Position numbers and translations under genes: made by a program. From the NCBI RefSeq assembly GCF_015752315.1, contig NZ_JADOVJ010000001.1:3898501-3962500 (forward strand): DNA of 64,000 nucleotides, in the 5' to 3' direction. The first letter of the stretch is position 1. Each line of letters starts with the position of its first letter. The DNA is from Nocardioides luteus (GTDB taxonomy: Bacteria > Actinomycetota > Actinomycetes > Propionibacteriales > Nocardioidaceae). The notes under the pieces were generated by a model that saw only the letters and a program-made list of their open reading frames with translations, was not told where the DNA came from and made no database searches. Below, piece after piece: positions 45,182-53,700 of the stretch.

Positions 45182-46963
45182 TCAGGCCGAGCCGCGCGCG
45201 GCCCAGTCACGCAGGGTGTCGATGCGGGCCTTGAGCTGGTCGGCGTTGGCGACCGCGGCGGGCGGGCCGCCGCACTCCTTCCGGAGCCGGTTGTGGGTGA
45301 CGCCGTGGGGCGTCTTGGTGCGGTGGTGCCAGGCGGCGACCAGGCCGTTGAGCTCGCGCCGGAGCACGGCGAGCTGCTCGTGGGCGGCAACCGCGGCGAC
45401 GGGCTCGTCGGCGGCGACCGGTCCCGAGGCCGACTTCTGCTTGCGCGCCCGGTCGCTCTGCCGCTGCTGGAGCAGGGTCTTCATCTGGTCGGCGTCGAGC
45501 AGCCCGGGGATGCCGAGGAAGTCCATCTCCTCCTCCGAGCCGACGTGCACCTCACCGGAGTGGCCGAACTCGCCACCGTCGAAGAGCACCCGGTCGAAGC
45601 GTGCCTCGGAGCCCATCGCCTCCCAAGCCCCCAGCTCCTCCTCGGAGGCGCCCTCCTCGGCGTTGGCCGCGGCCATCAGGGCGTCCTCGGCGGCGAAGAT
45701 GTCGTCCTCGCTGGTGACCTTCTTGCCGAGCACATGGTCGCGCTGCAGCTCCAGCTCGGAGGCGAAGCCGAGCAGGTTGGGCACCGACGGCAGGAAGACG
45801 GAGGCGGTCTCACCCCGCGTACGAGCACGTACGAAGCGCCCGACCGCCTGGGCGAAGAAGAGCGGCGTCGAGGTGGTCGTGGCGTAGACCCCGACGGCGA
45901 GCCGGGGCACGTCGACGCCCTCGGAGACCATCCGGACCGCGACCATCCAGCGGTCGTCGGACTCGGCGAACTTGGCGATCTTCTTCGAGCCGGCCTTCTC
46001 GTCGGAGAGGACGACCGTGGCCGACTCCCCCGTGATCGACTTGATCGTCTTGGCGTAGGAGCGCGCCGAGTCCTGATCGGTGGCGATGACCAGCCCACCC
46101 GCGTCGGGGACGTGGCGCCGCACCTCGGTCAGCCGCTTGTCGGCGGCCGCGAGCACCGACGGGATCCAGGACCCGGCCGGGTCGAGCGCGGTCCGCAGCG
46201 CCTGCGAGGTCAGGTCCTTGGTCAGCGGCTCACCGAGGTGGGCGGCGATCTCGTCGCCGGCCCGGGTGCGCCACTGCATCTGTCCCGAGTAGGCCATGAA
46301 GAGGACCGGCCGGACGACGTGGTCGCGCAGCGCCTCGGCGTAGCCGTAGGTGTAGTCGGCCGCCGAGCGCGGGATGCCGTCCTCGCCGGGTGCGTAGGTG
46401 ACGAACGGGATCGGGTTGGTGTCGGAGCGGAACGGCGTCCCGGTCAGCGCCAGCCGGCGAGCGGCCGGCTCGAAGGCCTCCCGGACACCGTCACCCCAGG
46501 AGAGCGCGTCGCCGGCGTGGTGCACCTCGTCGAGGATCACCAGCGTCTTGAACCGCTCCGTGCGGATCCGCATCGCGAGCGGGTTGACCGCGACACCCGC
46601 GTAGGTCACCGCGATCCCGACGTAGTCGGCCGAGGTCTTGCCCTGACCGGCCGAGTAGGTCGGGTCGATCGGGATGCCGGCCCGCGCGGCCGCCTCGGCC
46701 CACTGCACCTTGAGGTGCTCGGTCGGGGCGACGATGGTCACCCGGTCGACCAGGCGGCGGCCCAGGAGCTCGGCTGCGACCGTCAGCGCGAAGGTCGTCT
46801 TACCGGCGCCGGGCGTCGCCACGGCGAGGAAGTCACGGGGGTGGTCGGTGAGGTAGGCGTTCAGCGCCTCCTGCTGCCAAGCACGAAGCTTGGGCGCAGT
46901 GCCCCACGCGGCCTTGTTCGGCCACGCGGGTGTGAGGGCGCCGGGGAGGTCGGCGCTACTCAC
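45182..46963 (-). CDS. superfamily 2 DEAH-box helicase
   Basis: 593 residues. Motif I VATPGAGKTTFAL, motif Ia VAPTEHLKVQW, motif II ILDEVHHAGD (DEVH), motif III LTGTPFRSD, and motif VI region QAVGRFVRARTRGE. The C-terminal ~130 residues are charged and unassigned. It resembles the XPB/ERCC3-like branch of actinobacterial helicases; its role in repair or RNA metabolism is not known. GTG 46963 overlaps the stop of the DUF3039 gene (GTGA). Confidence 0.92.
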   Translation of the reverse strand: MSSADLPGALTPAWPNKAAWGTAPKLRAWQQEALNAYLTDHPRDFLAVATPGAGKTTFALTVAAELLGRRLVDRVTIVAPTEHLKVQWAEAAARAGIPIDPTYSAGQGKTSADYVGIAVTYAGVAVNPLAMRIRTERFKTLVILDEVHHAGDALSWGDGVREAFEPAARRLALTGTPFRSDTNPIPFVTYAPGEDGIPRSAADYTYGYAEALRDHVVRPVLFMAYSGQMQWRTRAGDEIAAHLGEPLTKDLTSQALRTALDPAGSWIPSVLAAADKRLTEVRRHVPDAGGLVIATDQDSARSYAKTIKSITGESATVVLSDEKAGSKKIAKFAESDDRWMVAVRMVSEGVDVPRLAVGVYATTTSTPLFFAQAVGRFVRARTRGETASVFLPSVPNLLGFASELELQRDHVLGKKVTSEDDIFAAEDALMAAANAEEGASEEELGAWEAMGSEARFDRVLFDGGEFGHSGEVHVGSEEEMDFLGIPGLLDADQMKTLLQQRQSDRARKQKSASGPVAADEPVAAVAAHEQLAVLRRELNGLVAAWHHRTKTPHGVTHNRLRKECGGPPAAVANADQLKARIDTLRDWAARGSA

Positions 46964-47238
46964 TCGTCGTCGCCCTCGCCACCGCCCGGCGGCATCCCCT
47001 CGAAGATCTCCTTGCAGTCGGGGCAGACCGGGAACTTGGACCCGTCGCGGCTCGGCACCCACACCTTGCCGCACAGCGCGACCACGGGAGTGCCCATGAC
47101 CATCGCCTCGGTCAGCTTGTCCTTCTCCACATAGTGGGAGTAGCGGTCGTGGTCACCCTCCTCGGTGGGGACGTCTTGATGACGAACGTCCTCCCGTTCC
47201 TTGACGGCTTCTTTCGTGCCGAATCCCAGGATGCCCAT
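46960..47238 (-). CDS. DUF3039 family small zinc-ribbon-like protein
   Basis: 92 residues. C-terminal metal-binding-like pattern ALCGKVWVPSRDGSKFPVCPDCKEIFEGM (one Cys, then C-P-D-C), acidic tail. Actinobacteria-specific family without known function. Sandwiched between yqgE and the helicase and coupled to the latter, so a role with the helicase is a fair guess. Confidence 0.88.
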   Translation of the reverse strand: MGILGFGTKEAVKEREDVRHQDVPTEEGDHDRYSHYVEKDKLTEAMVMGTPVVALCGKVWVPSRDGSKFPVCPDCKEIFEGMPPGGGEGDDE

Positions 47239-47259
47239 GCCTCCCAGTCTACTGGTCCT

Positions 47260-47826
47260 CTAGTTGAGTTCCGGATCGGGCGGGCGCGTGGCGTGGAAGG
47301 CCAGCTCACCCGGCTGGCGTCGGAGCACCGCGGACCACATCGAGCTCACGTCGTCGAGGAACGAGTCGTAGGGCTCGCTGTCGACGACGTACCAGGACCC
47401 CTCCTCGACCTCGCCCTCGAGCTGAGCGGCGCCCCAGCCGGCGTAGCCGGCGAAGATGCGCAGCCGCGACAGGGTGCCGTCGACGAGCTCGACCGGCGTG
47501 TCGAGATCGAGCAGCCCGAGGCGTCCCACCACCGGGCGAAAACCCAGCGGCGGGTCGTCGGAGTCGACCAGGAGCGCCACCGCGATCGCGGAGTCCTTGC
47601 TCACCGGGCCGCCCTGGAAGAGGACGTCGGGAACGGCCACCGACGTCGCCCACGGATGCAGCACCTCGGCGACCGGCACCGGCGAGGGCCGGTTCAGCAC
47701 CACACCCAGCGCACCGTCGTCGTTGACCTCGATCAGCAGCACGACGGTGTCGACGAAGTTGGGGTCGCGAAGCTCCGGGGTGGCTACCAGCAGCCGCCCG
47801 GCGCGTACGTCCTTCTGCTTCGTCAT
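47260..47826 (-). CDS. YqgE/AlgH family protein
   Basis: 188 residues. Family start GRLLVATPELRDPNFVDTVVLLIEVNDDGALGVVLNRP, then FQGGPVSKDS and LRIFAGYAGWGAAQLEGEVEEGSWYVVDSEP. Function unclear; AlgH was first tied to alginate regulation. First gene of yqgE-DUF3039-helicase (21-base gap). ATG 47826 has a relaxed -10 (GATCAT) at 6 bases. Confidence 0.92.
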   Translation of the reverse strand: MTKQKDVRAGRLLVATPELRDPNFVDTVVLLIEVNDDGALGVVLNRPSPVPVAEVLHPWATSVAVPDVLFQGGPVSKDSAIAVALLVDSDDPPLGFRPVVGRLGLLDLDTPVELVDGTLSRLRIFAGYAGWGAAQLEGEVEEGSWYVVDSEPYDSFLDDVSSMWSAVLRRQPGELAFHATRPPDPELN

Positions 47827-47886
47827 GACGCCATGATCGCATCACCTGGGGTACGTCAGCCGCAACAAGAACCCAACAAATACAAC

Positions 47887-47956
47887 GGCCCCGGGACCGG
47901 TGCCAAGGGAGGTGCGGAAGGGAGTCCGCGGGAGGGAGCACACCGGCCCCGGGGCC
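47887..47956. other. large imperfect hairpin in a 176-base gene-free gap
   Basis: A 16-base arm (47887-47902) pairs with 47941-47956 in 15 of 16 positions. The 38-base loop contains a second small stem (GCGGA/TCCGC around 47914-47928). The gap between yqgE and the 48003 gene is otherwise purine-rich. At 47979-48001 it also holds a sequence (CCCTTCGACAAGCTCAGGAC and flanks) like a dispersed repeat of many GC-rich bacteria. Could be a small RNA, or a terminator for the gene ending at 48003. Confidence 0.45.
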
Positions 47957-48002
47957 TGGCTTGAAGGTCCGTACGCAGCCCTTCGACAAGCTCAGGACAG
48001 GC

Positions 48003-48533
48003 CTAGGCTGCCGAGCGGACCGCCCGGAACATGTCGACGAGGCCGGCGAAGGGCCCGCGCTCGACTACCTCGACGGCGGGCTCGTACTCGGCACGAGCCC
48101 GTGCCTCGATCATCGAGCCGAGGCGTACGCACTCGGCGTCGGCGAACGCACCCTTGCCCGCCATGACGGCCAGGGTCAGGTGCTCCTTGGTCTGCGACTT
48201 GGCCAGCGCGGTGGCCATCGCGTCGTCGACGGGAAGCGCGTGATAGCGGTCGAGGACCGTGCGGATGCCGGGCAGGTCGTCGGCAGCGCCGTGCCACGCC
48301 CGGACGACGGCGTCCTCGAGATCCATCGGCTGGTTGGCGAGCTCGGTCTCGATGCGCCCGGACAGGCGGGTGTGCCAGCGCAGCTGGAGGGCGGCGAGCA
48401 GGTCGAGCTCGTCGGTGAAGGTCTCGGTGACGCCGGGAAGATCCATGGGCAGCAGGCCGTCTCGACGCTCGTCGACGGCGGCGACCACGCCGCGGAGGAT
48501 CTCCCCGCGCTTGTGATGGCTGGTCCAGCTCAT
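48003..48533 (-). CDS. hypothetical protein controlled by the divergent TetR
   Basis: 176 residues, mostly helical and acidic, no membrane segment, no family recognised. It includes LDLLAALQLRWHTRLSGRIETELANQ and ATALAKSQTKEHLTLAVMAGKGAF. ATG 48533 has AAGGAG about 8 bases upstream. A 29-base operator-like palindrome lies between it and the TetR gene, implying it is the main target of that regulator. Confidence 0.75.
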   Translation of the reverse strand: MSWTSHHKRGEILRGVVAAVDERRDGLLPMDLPGVTETFTDELDLLAALQLRWHTRLSGRIETELANQPMDLEDAVVRAWHGAADDLPGIRTVLDRYHALPVDDAMATALAKSQTKEHLTLAVMAGKGAFADAECVRLGSMIEARARAEYEPAVEVVERGPFAGLVDMFRAVRSAA

Positions 48534-48588
48534 TTGTCGGCTCCTTGCGGAAGGTTGGCACTCACATACCGCGAGTACGTACCTATAG

Positions 48589-48617
48589 TATTGGACATAC
48601 CAACGGTATGGCCAATA
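48589..48617. promoter_or_regulatory. large TetR operator candidate
   Basis: TATTGGACATACC (48589-48601) and GGTATGGCCAATA (48605-48617) form an inverted repeat with 12 of 13 pairs and a 3-base centre, midway between the divergent 48533 and 48659 starts. Confidence 0.75.
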
Positions 48618-48646
48618 GCCGGGACGGTGATTCCTGACACGGCCGT

Positions 48647-48652
48647 TAGAGT
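48647..48652 (+). promoter_or_regulatory. -10 hexamer TAGAGT for the TetR gene at 48659
   Basis: TAGAGT with a 6-base spacer to the GTG at 48659. Confidence 0.55.
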
Positions 48653-48658
48653 GGATGG

Positions 48659-49348
48659 GTGGCAAAGTCGTCCGTGAGCAAGCTCGTCCCCAAGGTTCCC
48701 CCGCTTCCGTCGGTGCCGGGGATGTCACGGAGGCAGCAGTTCTCCGCCTCGACCAAGAAGACGCTGGTCGAGGTCGCCGAGAGACTCTTCACCGAGCACG
48801 GCTACGCGAGCACGTCGCTGGACGCCATCGTGGCCGGCGCCGAGGTCACCAAGGGCGCGCTCTACCACCACTTCAGCGGCAAGCAGGCGCTCTACGAGGT
48901 CGTCTTCGAGAAGGTCGAGGCCGCGACCGCGCAGAGCATCGACGCCGCCATGCGCGAGTCGAAGGACCCGTGGGAGCAGGCCCGGGCCGGGCTGCGGACC
49001 TTCCTGGAGGCCGTCCAGCAGCCGACCTACCGCCGCATCGTCGTGCAGGAGGGCCCCGCCGTCCTCGGCTACCAGCGCTACCGCGAGCAGGAGGAGCGTT
49101 CCACGTTCACCGTCGTCGAGGACATCGTCGCCGCCGTCCTGCGCGCCGGCGACCGGACCGTCGACGACGAGATGGTCGCCACCTTCGCCCGGCTCTTCTT
49201 CGGGGCGATGTCGGCCGCCGGCGAGTCCGTCACCGAGGCCAGCAACCCCGAGGACGCCGCCGAGCGCATCGAGCTGGCCGTCACCTACCTGCTGACCGGG
49301 GTCCAGACCCTGGCGAAGCAGGGGGTCAAGGTCGAGGACATGCGCTGA
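48659..49348 (+). CDS. TetR-family transcriptional regulator
   Basis: 229 residues. After a ~25-residue Pro-rich leader, the helix-turn-helix is KTLVEVAERLFTEHGYASTSLDAIVAGAEVTKGALYHHFSGKQALYEVVFEKV. The C-terminal part fits the TetR_C ligand domain (VVQEGPAVLGYQRYREQEE). Likely binds the 29-base palindrome upstream and represses the divergent unknown gene. Confidence 0.93.
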   Translation: MAKSSVSKLVPKVPPLPSVPGMSRRQQFSASTKKTLVEVAERLFTEHGYASTSLDAIVAGAEVTKGALYHHFSGKQALYEVVFEKVEAATAQSIDAAMRESKDPWEQARAGLRTFLEAVQQPTYRRIVVQEGPAVLGYQRYREQEERSTFTVVEDIVAAVLRAGDRTVDDEMVATFARLFFGAMSAAGESVTEASNPEDAAERIELAVTYLLTGVQTLAKQGVKVEDMR

Positions 49349-49366
49349 GAGATCGGGCGATCTCTC
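49347..49366. terminator. hairpin between convergent TetR and DUF3048 genes
   Basis: GAGAGATC-GGGC-GATCTCTC, a perfect 8-bp stem beginning within the TetR stop codon and ending 7 bases before the DUF3048 stop. Confidence 0.65.
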
Positions 49367-49372
49367 TGCGCG

Positions 49373-50416
49373 CTACCTGACGGTCACGCCTCCGGGCTCG
49401 ACCTGGCCGTTGCCCTTCGGGATCAGGTCCAGCCAGACCTTGCCCGGCGGGATCTCGATCGCGGCGCCCTGCGCGTCGGTGAAGGTGACCGCGCCCTTCT
49501 CGCCCTTCTTCACCCAGGTCGCCTCGACGATCTGGCCCTCGCGCAGGATCCACGCCTTGCCCCGGCCGGTGAAGTGGGAGACGGGCACGATCGCGCCGCC
49601 CGGGTCCTTGTAGGGGGCGATGGTGGTCTTGGTCTGCGCGACCACGACGGTGTCGGCGAGGAACTGGCCGCTCTTGGCCATGTAGTTGTTCTGCAGGTGG
49701 TACTTGCCACCCTTGAAGACCCAGTTGTCGGTGCGCGCCTGGGAGAACTTCACGTCGACGGCCCGGGCCGGCTTGCCGCCGGCCAGCTTCGTGGTCTCGT
49801 CGCCCCAGGGCATGAAGTCGCCGGGCCGCTTGGCCTTGCCCTTCCTCTCGGCGGCCTTCCCGACCTTGGCGACCTTGCCGACCACGCTGTGCAGGAAGTC
49901 GTGGGGCTTGCTGGTGTCGCGTACGACGTAGGGGGTGGACATGTCGATCCACGAGATGTCGTGCTTCTTCAGCTGCGCGAAGGTGTAGGGGGCCGCGCCG
50001 CTGGTCAGGATCTTGGCACCGATCGGCGCGGCGATGCCGGCGTCGGTGGCCCGCATGGAGCGGACCGGACCGGCCTCCTTCGGGAGCTGGGAGTAGTAGG
50101 CGACGGCCAGGCGCGTCACGCCACCCTCGACCAGCTCCTGGACGACCATGTCCGCCTTGGCGACGCCGTACTGCGGGTCGCTGGCCGCGGTGTTGTCGAT
50201 CTTGACGATGTAGGCCGGGTGCTTGCGCGCCGCGCTCTGCCCCTCGGGGAGCTCGACGCCGGTCAGCGGCTCGTGGTCGGGCTCAGCCGGCGCGGACGGC
50301 GACGGCTTCGTCTCCTTGGGCTCCTCCGAGGAGCCGCAGCCGGTCAGGACCAGACCCGCGGCGGCCAGTGTTGCCACTGATCGCAGGAGGAACCCCGGGC
50401 GGGACGTACGCATCAT
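49373..50416 (-). CDS. DUF3048 domain lipoprotein
   Basis: 347 residues. Lipoprotein signal LRSVATLAAAGLVLTGC, Pro/Glu-rich linker, then the DUF3048 hallmark HPAYIVKIDNTAASDPQYGVAKADMVVQELVEGGVTRLAVAYYS and PVRSMRATD, with a C-terminal DUF3048 subdomain (GAIVPVSHFTGRGKAWILREG). Cell-surface protein; homologues include YerB, and function is unproven. ATG 50416 follows GGAGA; ATG 50413 is possible. Confidence 0.92.
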   Translation of the reverse strand: MMRTSRPGFLLRSVATLAAAGLVLTGCGSSEEPKETKPSPSAPAEPDHEPLTGVELPEGQSAARKHPAYIVKIDNTAASDPQYGVAKADMVVQELVEGGVTRLAVAYYSQLPKEAGPVRSMRATDAGIAAPIGAKILTSGAAPYTFAQLKKHDISWIDMSTPYVVRDTSKPHDFLHSVVGKVAKVGKAAERKGKAKRPGDFMPWGDETTKLAGGKPARAVDVKFSQARTDNWVFKGGKYHLQNNYMAKSGQFLADTVVVAQTKTTIAPYKDPGGAIVPVSHFTGRGKAWILREGQIVEATWVKKGEKGAVTFTDAQGAAIEIPPGKVWLDLIPKGNGQVEPGGVTVR

Positions 50417-50523
50417 CAATCTCCATCTGCATCGGCCTGCATCGGCGCTCAGTACCAAGACGAGTGTCAGACGGTAATCGTTGCATCCAACGCGGGCACG
50501 CCCGGGGTTCGGTCCTGACCAGA

Positions 50524-51291
50524 TCAGGCGACGGTCGCGCCGCCGTCGACGTAGAGGGTCTGGCCGGTGATGTAGGAGGCCTCGTCGCTGGCCAGGAAGG
50601 CAGCGGCGGCGGCGATGTCGCCGGGCTCACCGACGCGCTTGACCGGGTTGGCCTCGGCCGAGAGCTTGCGGAACTCGTCGACGTCGAGGCCGAGGCGGGC
50701 CGCGGTCTGGTCGGTCATCTCGGTGGCGATGAAGCCCGGCGCGATGGCGTTCACGTTGACGCCGTAGGGGCCCAGCTCGATGGCGAGGGTGCGGGTGAAG
50801 CCCTGCACGCCCATCTTGGCCGCCGAGTAGTTGGCCTGGCCGCGGTTGCCGAGGGCCGAGGTCGAGGAGACGTTGATGATCTTGCCGTACTTCTGCTTCA
50901 CGAAGACCGCCTGCGCGGCCTTGCTCATCAGGAAGTGGCCCTTGAGGTGGACGTTCATGACCAGGTCCCAGTCGTCCTCGGTCATCTTGAAGAGCAGGTT
51001 GTCGCGGGTGATGCCGGCGTTGTTCATCAGGATGTGCAGGCCACCGAGCTCCTCGACGACACGCGCGATCGCGGCCTCGGCGTCCTCGGCCTTGGCGACG
51101 TTGGCGCCGATGCCGACCGACTTCGCGCCCTCGGCGAGCGGGAGCTTGGCGGCGGCCTCAGCGGCAGCGGCCTCGTCGAGGTCGATGATCGCGACCGAGG
51201 CGCCCTCCTCGGCGAAACGCGTGGCGACTCCGAAACCGATCCCTCGCGCCGCACCGGTGATGACTGCGACGCGTCCGTCGAAACGACCCAT
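50524..51291 (-). CDS. FabG-like 3-oxoacyl-ACP reductase family SDR
   Basis: 255 residues. VAVITGAARGIGFGVATRFAEEGASVAIIDLD, NNAG in HILMNNAGITRDN, catalytic Ser/Tyr/Lys in NVSSTSALGNRGQANYSAAKMGV and NPVKRVGEPGDIAAAAAFLASDEASYITGQTLYVDGG, all as in FabG-type reductases. Whether it serves fatty-acid synthesis or beta-oxidation is open, since no other fab genes are near. AAGGAGC precedes ATG 51291. Confidence 0.92.
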   Translation of the reverse strand: MGRFDGRVAVITGAARGIGFGVATRFAEEGASVAIIDLDEAAAAEAAAKLPLAEGAKSVGIGANVAKAEDAEAAIARVVEELGGLHILMNNAGITRDNLLFKMTEDDWDLVMNVHLKGHFLMSKAAQAVFVKQKYGKIINVSSTSALGNRGQANYSAAKMGVQGFTRTLAIELGPYGVNVNAIAPGFIATEMTDQTAARLGLDVDEFRKLSAEANPVKRVGEPGDIAAAAAFLASDEASYITGQTLYVDGGATVA

Positions 51292-51327
51292 GACTCAAGC
51301 TCCTTTGGTTGTGACCGGCCCCACGAA

Positions 51328-51367
51328 CACGTGCGGCCCCCGCCGACAATAGCGAGGGCCGTACGTG
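51328..51367 (-). terminator. hairpin after the first glycerophosphodiesterase gene
   Basis: CACGTGCGGCCC (51328-51339) pairs with GGGCCGTACGTG (51356-51367) in 11 of 12 positions, 14 bases past the stop at 51382 and before the SDR gene. Confidence 0.6.
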
Positions 51368-51381
51368 ATGTCGCGAGGTGT

Positions 51382-52536
51382 CTACTGATTGGTAGCAACC
51401 CACTCGTCGCGGGCAGCCACGCCCAGGTCGGGGTGGTCGGTGAAGAACGCGTCGACACCGGCGTGGAGGTAGGGACCGACCTCGCAGCCGAGGTCACCGA
51501 TCGCGATCGGGTCGGTCCCGACGCGGCACTCGGTGGGCAGGTACTTGTTCTCCGCGCGCATCGTCCAGATGACGGTCGGCAGCCCGACGCGGTGGGCGCG
51601 CTGGGCGAGGTCGGTGGCCTCACCCAGGGTGCCGTCGGCGTTGCGCGGGATGAAGTAGAACTTGTAAGGCGCCACCTGGTCGGCGTACTTCTTGATGCTG
51701 CGCAGACCCTTGTCGGTGACCAGGTGGTCGTTGGTCACGCCGGTCCCGGCGACGACCTGGTCGTAGGGCGCCCCGCCGAAGTCGACCAGCTGCACCAGCG
51801 GCGTGTCAACCATGCGGTTGAGGTCCTTGAGGTTACTGATCTCGAAGGACTGGATCACCGCCGCGGCGCGCTTGCCGCCGAGGCCGTGGCGCTTGAGGCT
51901 CTTCGCGAGCGGCTCCTCGAGCGAGAGACCGATGGAGTCGAAGTACGTCGGGTGCTTGGTCTCCGGGGCGACGCCGATGGTGCGGCCGGTCTCGGCCTCC
52001 TTGGCGTCCACAAGGTCGAGCACCTCGTCGAGGGTCGGCACCTCGTAGAGGCCGTTGTAGGCGGTGTTAGCGGGGCGGTCGCCCGGGATGCGCTCCTTGG
52101 CCCGCAGCGTCTTCAGCTCGGCGAGGGTGAAGTCCTCGGTGAACCAGCCGGTCAGCGCCGTGCCGTCGATCGTCTTGGTCGTCCTGCGGCCGGCGAACTC
52201 GGGGTGGTCGGCGACGTCGGTGGTGCCGGAGATCTCGTTCTCGTGGCGGGCGACGAGCACGCCGTCCTTGGTCGAGACCACGTCGGGCTCGACGAAGTCG
52301 GCACCCTGCTGGATGGCCAGGTCGTACGCGGCCAGGGTGTGCTCGGGCCGGTAGCCGGAGGCACCGCGGTGACCGAAGACGATCGGGTCGGCGTGGTGGT
52401 GCTTGGCCGCCTGGGCGGCGGTCGTGGTGGTGGCCGCCGCGGAGGCGGGGTTCGAGACCAGGACGATCCCGGTGGCGAGCGCCGCGGCGGCAGCAAGCGC
52501 GAGAGTACGCATGCGAGTGGGGTTCAGCGTGTTCAT
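51382..52536 (-). CDS. secreted glycerophosphodiester phosphodiesterase (GlpQ type)
   Basis: 384 residues. Signal peptide MRTLALAAAAALATGIVLVSNPASA. Catalytic start IVFGHRGASGYRPEHTLAAYDLAIQQGADFVEPDVVSTKDGVLVARHENEISGTT: His/Arg of HRG, the Glu-x-Asp pair EPD and the second His are all intact. Releases glycerol-3-phosphate from deacylated phospholipids outside the cell. Longer than the neighbouring paralogue because of inserts typical of GlpQ. Confidence 0.92.
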   Translation of the reverse strand: MNTLNPTRMRTLALAAAAALATGIVLVSNPASAAATTTTAAQAAKHHHADPIVFGHRGASGYRPEHTLAAYDLAIQQGADFVEPDVVSTKDGVLVARHENEISGTTDVADHPEFAGRRTTKTIDGTALTGWFTEDFTLAELKTLRAKERIPGDRPANTAYNGLYEVPTLDEVLDLVDAKEAETGRTIGVAPETKHPTYFDSIGLSLEEPLAKSLKRHGLGGKRAAAVIQSFEISNLKDLNRMVDTPLVQLVDFGGAPYDQVVAGTGVTNDHLVTDKGLRSIKKYADQVAPYKFYFIPRNADGTLGEATDLAQRAHRVGLPTVIWTMRAENKYLPTECRVGTDPIAIGDLGCEVGPYLHAGVDAFFTDHPDLGVAARDEWVATNQ

Positions 52537-52544
52537 GACCCGAT

Positions 52545-52578
52545 CACACCGGCCCCGGGAGTCCCTGGGGCCGGTGTG
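52545..52578 (-). terminator. hairpin between the two glycerophosphodiesterase genes
   Basis: Perfect 12-bp stem CACACCGGCCCC/GGGGCCGGTGTG (52545-52556 with 52567-52578) with further GGGA/TCCC pairing inside, 33 bases past the stop at 52611. It separates the two paralogues into different transcripts. Confidence 0.8.
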
Positions 52579-52610
52579 CGGTGAACGCCGCGTGACGATC
52601 TGTCGGCGGC

Positions 52611-53522
52611 TCAGGCGGCGTCTCGACCGCCCAGCTCAGGCGTACGCCGCTCCGCGATCACGTCTTGGAGGACGTCGGGGTTGTTGGTGATGATGCCGTC
52701 CACCCCGCGGTCGAGGACCGAGCTCATCGTGGCGGCGTCGTTGACCGTCCAGGAGTGGATGTCCATCCCGAGCCGGTGGACCCGGGCGACGTAGCCGGCG
52801 TCGAAGGAGCCGTGGTGCGGGTTGATCTGGTCGGCCCAGGTGTAGCTGTCCAGGTCGGCGTAGGCCGGGGTACCGAGCAGACCGACCGGCACCTCGGGCT
52901 GGATGCTCTTGTAGGTCTTCATGGAGCCGAAGTCGAAGCTCTGCACGGCGAGCCGGCCGGCGGCGACGGCGGACTCGACGTAGCCCGGGAACGAGTCGAA
53001 CTCGGCAGCAACCTTCTTCTCGATACCCGGGTAGAGCCCGGGCGACTTGAGCTCCATCAGGATCCCGGACCGCGTCGGCCGCACCTGCTCGACCATCTCC
53101 TTCAGCGTGGGCACCGGCTCTCCGGCGTACCTCTCGCCGAACCAGGAGCCGGCATCGAGGGTCTTGATCTCGGCGAGGGTGAAGTCCTTGACGTTCCACG
53201 GCGAGCGGCCGGGGAAGCGCTGCTCGACGTCGGTGGTGCGCGACAGGGTGGTGTCGTGCATCAGCACGAGCTCGCCGTCCTTGGTGGCCTGCACGTCCGA
53301 CTCGATCCAGTCGGCGTCCTGCTCGATGCCGACGGCGAAGGCGGCGAGGGTGTTCTCGGGGGCGTACGCGCTCGCGCCGCGGTGGGCGGTGACGGTGATG
53401 TCCTCGGCCCGGTGGGCCTCGACGGCGTTGACCGCCACCGGAACGAGCATCGTGCCTGCGGCCAGTGCCACGCCGGCCAGCGTTGAGGTGAAGGTCTTGG
53501 ACGCGACGGACGACAGCGACAT
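52611..53522 (-). CDS. secreted glycerophosphodiester phosphodiesterase (UgpQ-like)
   Basis: 303 residues. Signal peptide TFTSTLAGVALAAGTMLVPVAVNAVEA. Catalytic motif VTAHRGASAYAPENTLAAFAVGIEQDADWIESDVQATKDGELVLMHDTTLSRTT with the HRG, ESD and HD residues, and C-terminal GVDGIITNNPD. Shorter, bacterial UgpQ-like form. GGGAG precedes ATG 53522. Paralogue in function, but not a recent copy, of the downstream GlpQ-type gene. Confidence 0.92.
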   Translation of the reverse strand: MSLSSVASKTFTSTLAGVALAAGTMLVPVAVNAVEAHRAEDITVTAHRGASAYAPENTLAAFAVGIEQDADWIESDVQATKDGELVLMHDTTLSRTTDVEQRFPGRSPWNVKDFTLAEIKTLDAGSWFGERYAGEPVPTLKEMVEQVRPTRSGILMELKSPGLYPGIEKKVAAEFDSFPGYVESAVAAGRLAVQSFDFGSMKTYKSIQPEVPVGLLGTPAYADLDSYTWADQINPHHGSFDAGYVARVHRLGMDIHSWTVNDAATMSSVLDRGVDGIITNNPDVLQDVIAERRTPELGGRDAA

Positions 53523-53700
53523 GGCGCACTCCCGGGATCAGTGGATGACGACTGATCTCGAGTGAATCGGTCTCCGCCGACCTCGCCCCGACGCCTCGAT
53601 GGCCGAAGCCGTACGCCTCGGTGAACTCAGCCAACTGCATTCCTTCGCGGGATCCGCGCTCGTCGGCTACGCCAGACTTGTCTTCACCGGCTGCTCGAGG

